Shown: in pieces, positions 6,419 to 8,883 of the stretch | Layout: each line of letters starts with the position of its first letter | How positions within the stretch are numbered: position 1 is the stretch's first letter | From: UBA1715 sp036752345 | Lineage (GTDB): Bacteria; Bacteroidota; Bacteroidia; Bacteroidales; UBA1715 | Direction: 5' to 3' | Length of the DNA: 8,883 bases | Assembly: GCA_036752345.1 (NCBI GenBank) | Contig: DAIOSV010000053.1 | Coordinates: 1-8,883 of the forward strand | Position numbers and translations under genes: made by a program | The notes under the pieces: generated by a model | Seen by the model: only the letters and a program-made list of their open reading frames with translations | Databases searched by the model: none | What the model was told of the DNA's origin: nothing

Positions 6419-7614
6419 TGAGCGTCCCATTTATCCATTTCTTTTATCATGTGCATCAAGCCACGACCGTTGTGATATGGGCATTTCCATTGTCCCATTT
6501 TTGCCTCACTGTCAACCGGGAAACCGTCTTCGTCAATGCGCCAATACCATTCGCCGTGAATATTGTCAATGAGGTATTGTTTAATGTAATCCCATTGTTT
6601 GAGTGCCAACGTGCGATATTCTTCTTTTCCGGTCATGTCGTAGGCGTTTGCCAAACCTTCAACGGCTTCTATTTGTACCCACCAATGGCGGTCGGTGTCG
6701 CGTTTGCCCGTTTTGGGGAAATATTCGTACCAGGTAGAATTCGTTTTCGTATCAAATCCTTCGGCTATAAATTTGTCAACCATTGCAAGGATTTTTGGAC
6801 GAATTTGGTCTAACAATTTTGCGTCGCCAAGCATTTCTGCCGCTTCCCAAACCAACCATGTTGATTCTATATCGTGACCGTATGAAATTTCCGTGGTCTT
6901 TGGTTTCCAATCCTCCGAGAAAAATAGGGTAACTTGATTTTTCTCGTTCACAATCTTATTGAGATAAACCTCAATTTCCTTGCGGAGTGCATCGCCCACA
7001 CGTTTGTCTTTCGATGCCTCGTAGAGTGTGGTAAACGCTTCGAGCACGTGGAGGTTAGTATTCATTCCCTTGGGTTCGTTCATGTCTTTCACACTCAAAC
7101 GAACATCGGCAAGGCGTTCCCATGAGTTGGAAAATGCTTCGAAATAGCCACCATTCTTTTTGTCGTAGCACACAGTTTCGAGTTTGTCAAAAATATCCAT
7201 CGCAGCTTTGAGAGCCGATTGGTCATTGAACGCAAGAGCATATTCGGCGTAGGCGTAGATGGTAAACGCTTCGGCATACACTTGTTTTTTGTTAACCAGC
7301 ACATTGCCGTCGCAATCGGTTTCCCAATATACGCCGCCGTATTTTTTGTCGAGAAAATATGTTTCAATATATGACTTGGCCATGTCAGCATATTTCTTGT
7401 ACTTGTCGGTTTCGTAGAAACGACACGCAGCCGAAAATGTCCACAATATGCGCGAATACATGATGATGCCTTTGTTGGCTTCGGGGCAAGGCGTGCCATA
7501 GTGGTCCATTTCGCCGTAAAACTGGTTAGCTTTCGGGTCTATGGCTTTTTCCGTCCAAAAAGAAAGGACGTGTTTCAGTTCTTTCTCGAAATCTTTTTTG
7601 AGAGTAGCGTACAT
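6415..7614 (-). CDS. Cellobiose/mannobiose 2-epimerase (AGE family)
   Basis: This 399-residue cytoplasmic enzyme belongs to the N-acylglucosamine/cellobiose 2-epimerase family, an (alpha/alpha)6 barrel that epimerises C2 of the reducing sugar of beta-1,4 disaccharides. Features matching the cellobiose epimerase group are YSRILWTFSA (52-61, with R55), NTNLHVLEA (186-194, with H189), YGHDIEST (245-252, with H247), HWWVQIEAVEG (310-320) and KCPYHNGR (377-384, with H381). H247 and H381 correspond to the pair proposed as general acid/base in the Ruminococcus enzyme. The context favours beta-1,4-mannobiose as substrate, giving mannosylglucose for the phosphorylase encoded just upstream, 5 nt away. 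The frame stays open for 63 more codons upstream, but those lie inside the phosphorylase gene and have a basic, unrelated composition. The start MYATLKKDFEKEL at 7614 matches the family's beginning. Its stop overlaps the plug gene start. Confidence 0.9.
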   Translation of the reverse strand: MYATLKKDFEKELKHVLSFWTEKAIDPKANQFYGEMDHYGTPCPEANKGIIMYSRILWTFSAACRFYETDKYKKYADMAKSYIETYFLDKKYGGVYWETDCDGNVLVNKKQVYAEAFTIYAYAEYALAFNDQSALKAAMDIFDKLETVCYDKKNGGYFEAFSNSWERLADVRLSVKDMNEPKGMNTNLHVLEAFTTLYEASKDKRVGDALRKEIEVYLNKIVNEKNQVTLFFSEDWKPKTTEISYGHDIESTWLVWEAAEMLGDAKLLDQIRPKILAMVDKFIAEGFDTKTNSTWYEYFPKTGKRDTDRHWWVQIEAVEGLANAYDMTGKEEYRTLALKQWDYIKQYLIDNIHGEWYWRIDEDGFPVDSEAKMGQWKCPYHNGRGLMHMIKEMDKWDAQ

Positions 7615-7619
7615 GACAA

Positions 7620-8798
7620 TTATTTTTTGTTTTGAGCAATAAGATTGAGAATATTTTGTACCGATGCACCCGAACGGAAACCGTCGGCAGGTGTGTTGAG
7701 GCAGTAATCCACAAGGCGGTCTATGGAGCTTACCGCAACGTGCATACGTGTGTCTGACGATGCGTAGTAGATGTACACTGTGCCGTCTTCGTCGGCTATC
7801 CAACCGTTAGAGAACACCACATTCGATACATCGCCTATGCGTTCATCGTTTTGCGGAGCAAGGAAATATCCGCCCGGTTGTGCAATCACTTTTGCAGGAT
7901 TTTCCAAGTCGGTCAAGAACATATACAATACGTATCGCAAGCCTGCCGCTGTATTGCGCACACCGTGAGCAAGATTGAGCCAGCCTTTTGCTGTCTTGAT
8001 AGGCGCAGGTCCCATACCATTTTTCAATTCATAAATGGTGTGATATTGTTTGTTGCTGAAAATTTCTTCGTTTTCAATCACCGGATTGTTCATGTCGGTA
8101 ATGTAGCCAATGCCAATGCCACCGCCTGAGCCAACTTCAATGAAGCCGTCTTGCGGGCGTGTGTAGAGCATGTATTTGCCGTTTACGAAATGCGGAAACA
8201 TAACCACATTGCGTTGTTGGCCGCTATGAGAAATAAGGTCGGGTAGACGTTCCCACGTTTTCAAATCTTTGGTACGAACCATACCGGCGTTGGCAATAGC
8301 CGAACTGGTGTCGCCAGCAGGAGCGTTCGGGTCTTTACGTTCGGTACAGAAAATGCCGTAAATGTAGCCGTCGTCGTGTTGTGTGAGGCGCATATCGTAC
8401 ACGTTCACATCGGGATTGTTGGTTTCGGGGAGCAGAATAGGCTCGTCCCAAAAACGGAAGTTGTCAATACCGTTTGGACTTTCGGCAATGGCGAAAAACG
8501 ATTTTCTGTCCCAACCCTCGCAACGAGCACAAAGCACGTATTTGCCGTTGAACTTCATGGCACCGGCATTGAATACCGCATTCACGCCAATGCGTTGGAG
8601 CAAGAGCGGATTGCGTTCCAAATTCAAATCAAATTTCCACGAAAGCGGAATATGTTGGTCGGTGAGTACCGGATTTTCGAATCGTTGATAGATGCCGTTG
8701 TATTCGGCAGCAGGATTGTTTTTCTTTGAAAGCAATGCTTCTTGTTCTGCAAGAAGTTCAGCGCGTTTTGTCTTTGAGTCTTGGGGAAATACGTTCAT
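7620..8798 (-). CDS. 4-O-beta-D-mannosyl-D-glucose phosphorylase (GH130_1)
   Basis: This 392-residue cytoplasmic GH130 enzyme phosphorolyses Man-beta-1,4-Glc to alpha-mannose 1-phosphate and glucose. Diagnostic stretches include RIGVNAVFNAGA (69-80), AESPNGIDNFRFW (105-117) and NVYDMRLT (132-139), whose D135 corresponds to the catalytic aspartate (D131 in the Bacteroides fragilis enzyme). Further ones are TRPQDGF (about 213-219), the SGGGIG phosphate-site region (about 223), HGVRN with RYVLYM (about 278-293), and YYASSDTRMHVA near residue 344. The overall pattern closely follows the B. fragilis mannosylglucose phosphorylase as I remember it, rather than the mannobiose or N-glycan GH130 groups. 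An ATG at 8882 would add 28 residues, but that extension lies over the promoter element, so MNVFPQDSK at 8798 is the better start. It is the first gene of the cluster, paired with the 2-epimerase. No mannanase or disaccharide transporter is in the window; these probably lie beyond 8883 or elsewhere. Confidence 0.93.
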   Translation of the reverse strand: MNVFPQDSKTKRAELLAEQEALLSKKNNPAAEYNGIYQRFENPVLTDQHIPLSWKFDLNLERNPLLLQRIGVNAVFNAGAMKFNGKYVLCARCEGWDRKSFFAIAESPNGIDNFRFWDEPILLPETNNPDVNVYDMRLTQHDDGYIYGIFCTERKDPNAPAGDTSSAIANAGMVRTKDLKTWERLPDLISHSGQQRNVVMFPHFVNGKYMLYTRPQDGFIEVGSGGGIGIGYITDMNNPVIENEEIFSNKQYHTIYELKNGMGPAPIKTAKGWLNLAHGVRNTAAGLRYVLYMFLTDLENPAKVIAQPGGYFLAPQNDERIGDVSNVVFSNGWIADEDGTVYIYYASSDTRMHVAVSSIDRLVDYCLNTPADGFRSGASVQNILNLIAQNKK

Positions 8799-8820
8799 AA
8801 CACATTTATTTTGTCTGAAA

Positions 8821-8828
8821 CAAAGGTA
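8821..8828 (-). promoter_or_regulatory. Bacteroidota -7 promoter element for the phosphorylase gene
   Basis: The minus strand reads TACCTTTG, an exact match to the -7 consensus TAnnTTTG, 22 nt before the chosen phosphorylase start codon. The -33 position shows only a T-rich TTTTC, not TTTG, so the promoter may be weak without an activator. It supports the start at 8798 and a short leader of about 16-20 nt. Confidence 0.68.
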
Positions 8829-8866
8829 GAAAAATAATTTCGAGAAAAGATATGCTTCATTACCAA

Positions 8867-8883
8867 AGTGAAATTCTTTCACT
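8867..8883. repeat. Inverted repeat upstream of the phosphorylase promoter
   Basis: AGTGAAA (8867-8873) and TTTCACT (8877-8883) form a perfect 7-bp inverted repeat around a 3-nt spacer at the very edge of the window. It lies about 38-55 nt upstream of the -7 element, where a transcription activator of the downstream sugar genes could bind. There is no T-tract, so a terminator is less likely. The repeat may extend past the window end. The assignment as an operator is only an inference. Confidence 0.4.

Noticed and set aside
6419..6430. Start of the plug-like gene at 6430
   Set aside because: The ATG at 6418 forms the same ATGA stop/start overlap seen at the next junction (5117-5120) and leaves a complete signal peptide.
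7615..7803. 63-codon upstream extension of the 2-epimerase frame
   Set aside because: It lies inside the phosphorylase coding sequence in another frame, is rich in Arg, His and Cys, and does not resemble the family N-terminus. The ATG at 7614 gives the usual family length.
8376..8729. Long open frames on the plus strand opposite the phosphorylase, and similar ones opposite ilvD and the plug gene
   Set aside because: They lie fully inside well-supported genes on the other strand, resemble no family I know, and have no promoter element or gene-like spacing.
8799..8882. 28-codon upstream extension of the phosphorylase frame
   Set aside because: It runs across the TACCTTTG promoter element, and the remaining 392 residues already match the family length of about 390.
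1..8883. CRISPR arrays, insertion sequences, tRNA or rRNA genes, phage or defence genes
   Set aside because: I saw no spaced direct repeats, transposase-like proteins, tRNA-like folds or rRNA sequence. The window is almost fully explained by seven long genes and one leader.

Overview
The window looks like a chromosomal segment of a low-GC Bacteroidota (probably Bacteroidales-like) bacterium. Three observations point there. The proteins resemble Bacteroidota families, including a DUF5103-type plug protein of the type IX secretion system and a Bacteroides-type mannosylglucose phosphorylase. Both visible promoters carry the Bacteroidota -7 element TAnnTTTG. The start codons sit behind A/T-rich leaders without obvious Shine-Dalgarno sequences. 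The genus cannot be told from the sequence alone. All seven long genes lie on the minus strand, so transcription runs from high to low coordinates.

Region 1 (8883 down to about 4509) is a tightly packed cluster. It begins with a promoter at 8821-8828, followed by a GH130 4-O-beta-D-mannosyl-D-glucose phosphorylase, a cellobiose/mannobiose 2-epimerase, a T9SS plug-like secreted protein and the ribosome-biogenesis GTPase EngB. The spacings are 5 nt, then two successive ATGA overlaps, which suggests one transcript with translational coupling. The first two enzymes form the known mannobiose route: the epimerase converts Man-Man to Man-Glc, and the phosphorylase splits that to mannose 1-phosphate and glucose. 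The last two genes have no obvious metabolic link to it.

Region 2 (4508 down to 4223) is a 286-nt intergenic stretch. It holds a promoter (4407-4414), a previously uncalled 15-codon leader peptide MLLNILYLVVVQLFR (4338-4385), and a rho-independent terminator before ilvD (4267-4302). Nine of the 15 residues are Leu, Ile or Val. A segment just after the leader stop can pair with the upstream arm of that terminator. This is the layout of a ribosome-mediated transcription attenuator sensing branched-chain amino acids, and it is the most interesting signal in the window.

Region 3 (4222 down to 135) is the operon ilvD-ilvB-ilvN, with a 1-nt stop/start overlap and then a 9-nt gap. It encodes dihydroxy-acid dehydratase and both acetolactate synthase subunits. 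It ends at a strong hairpin terminator at 79-116. ilvC, which would complete the shared Ile/Val steps, is not in the window.
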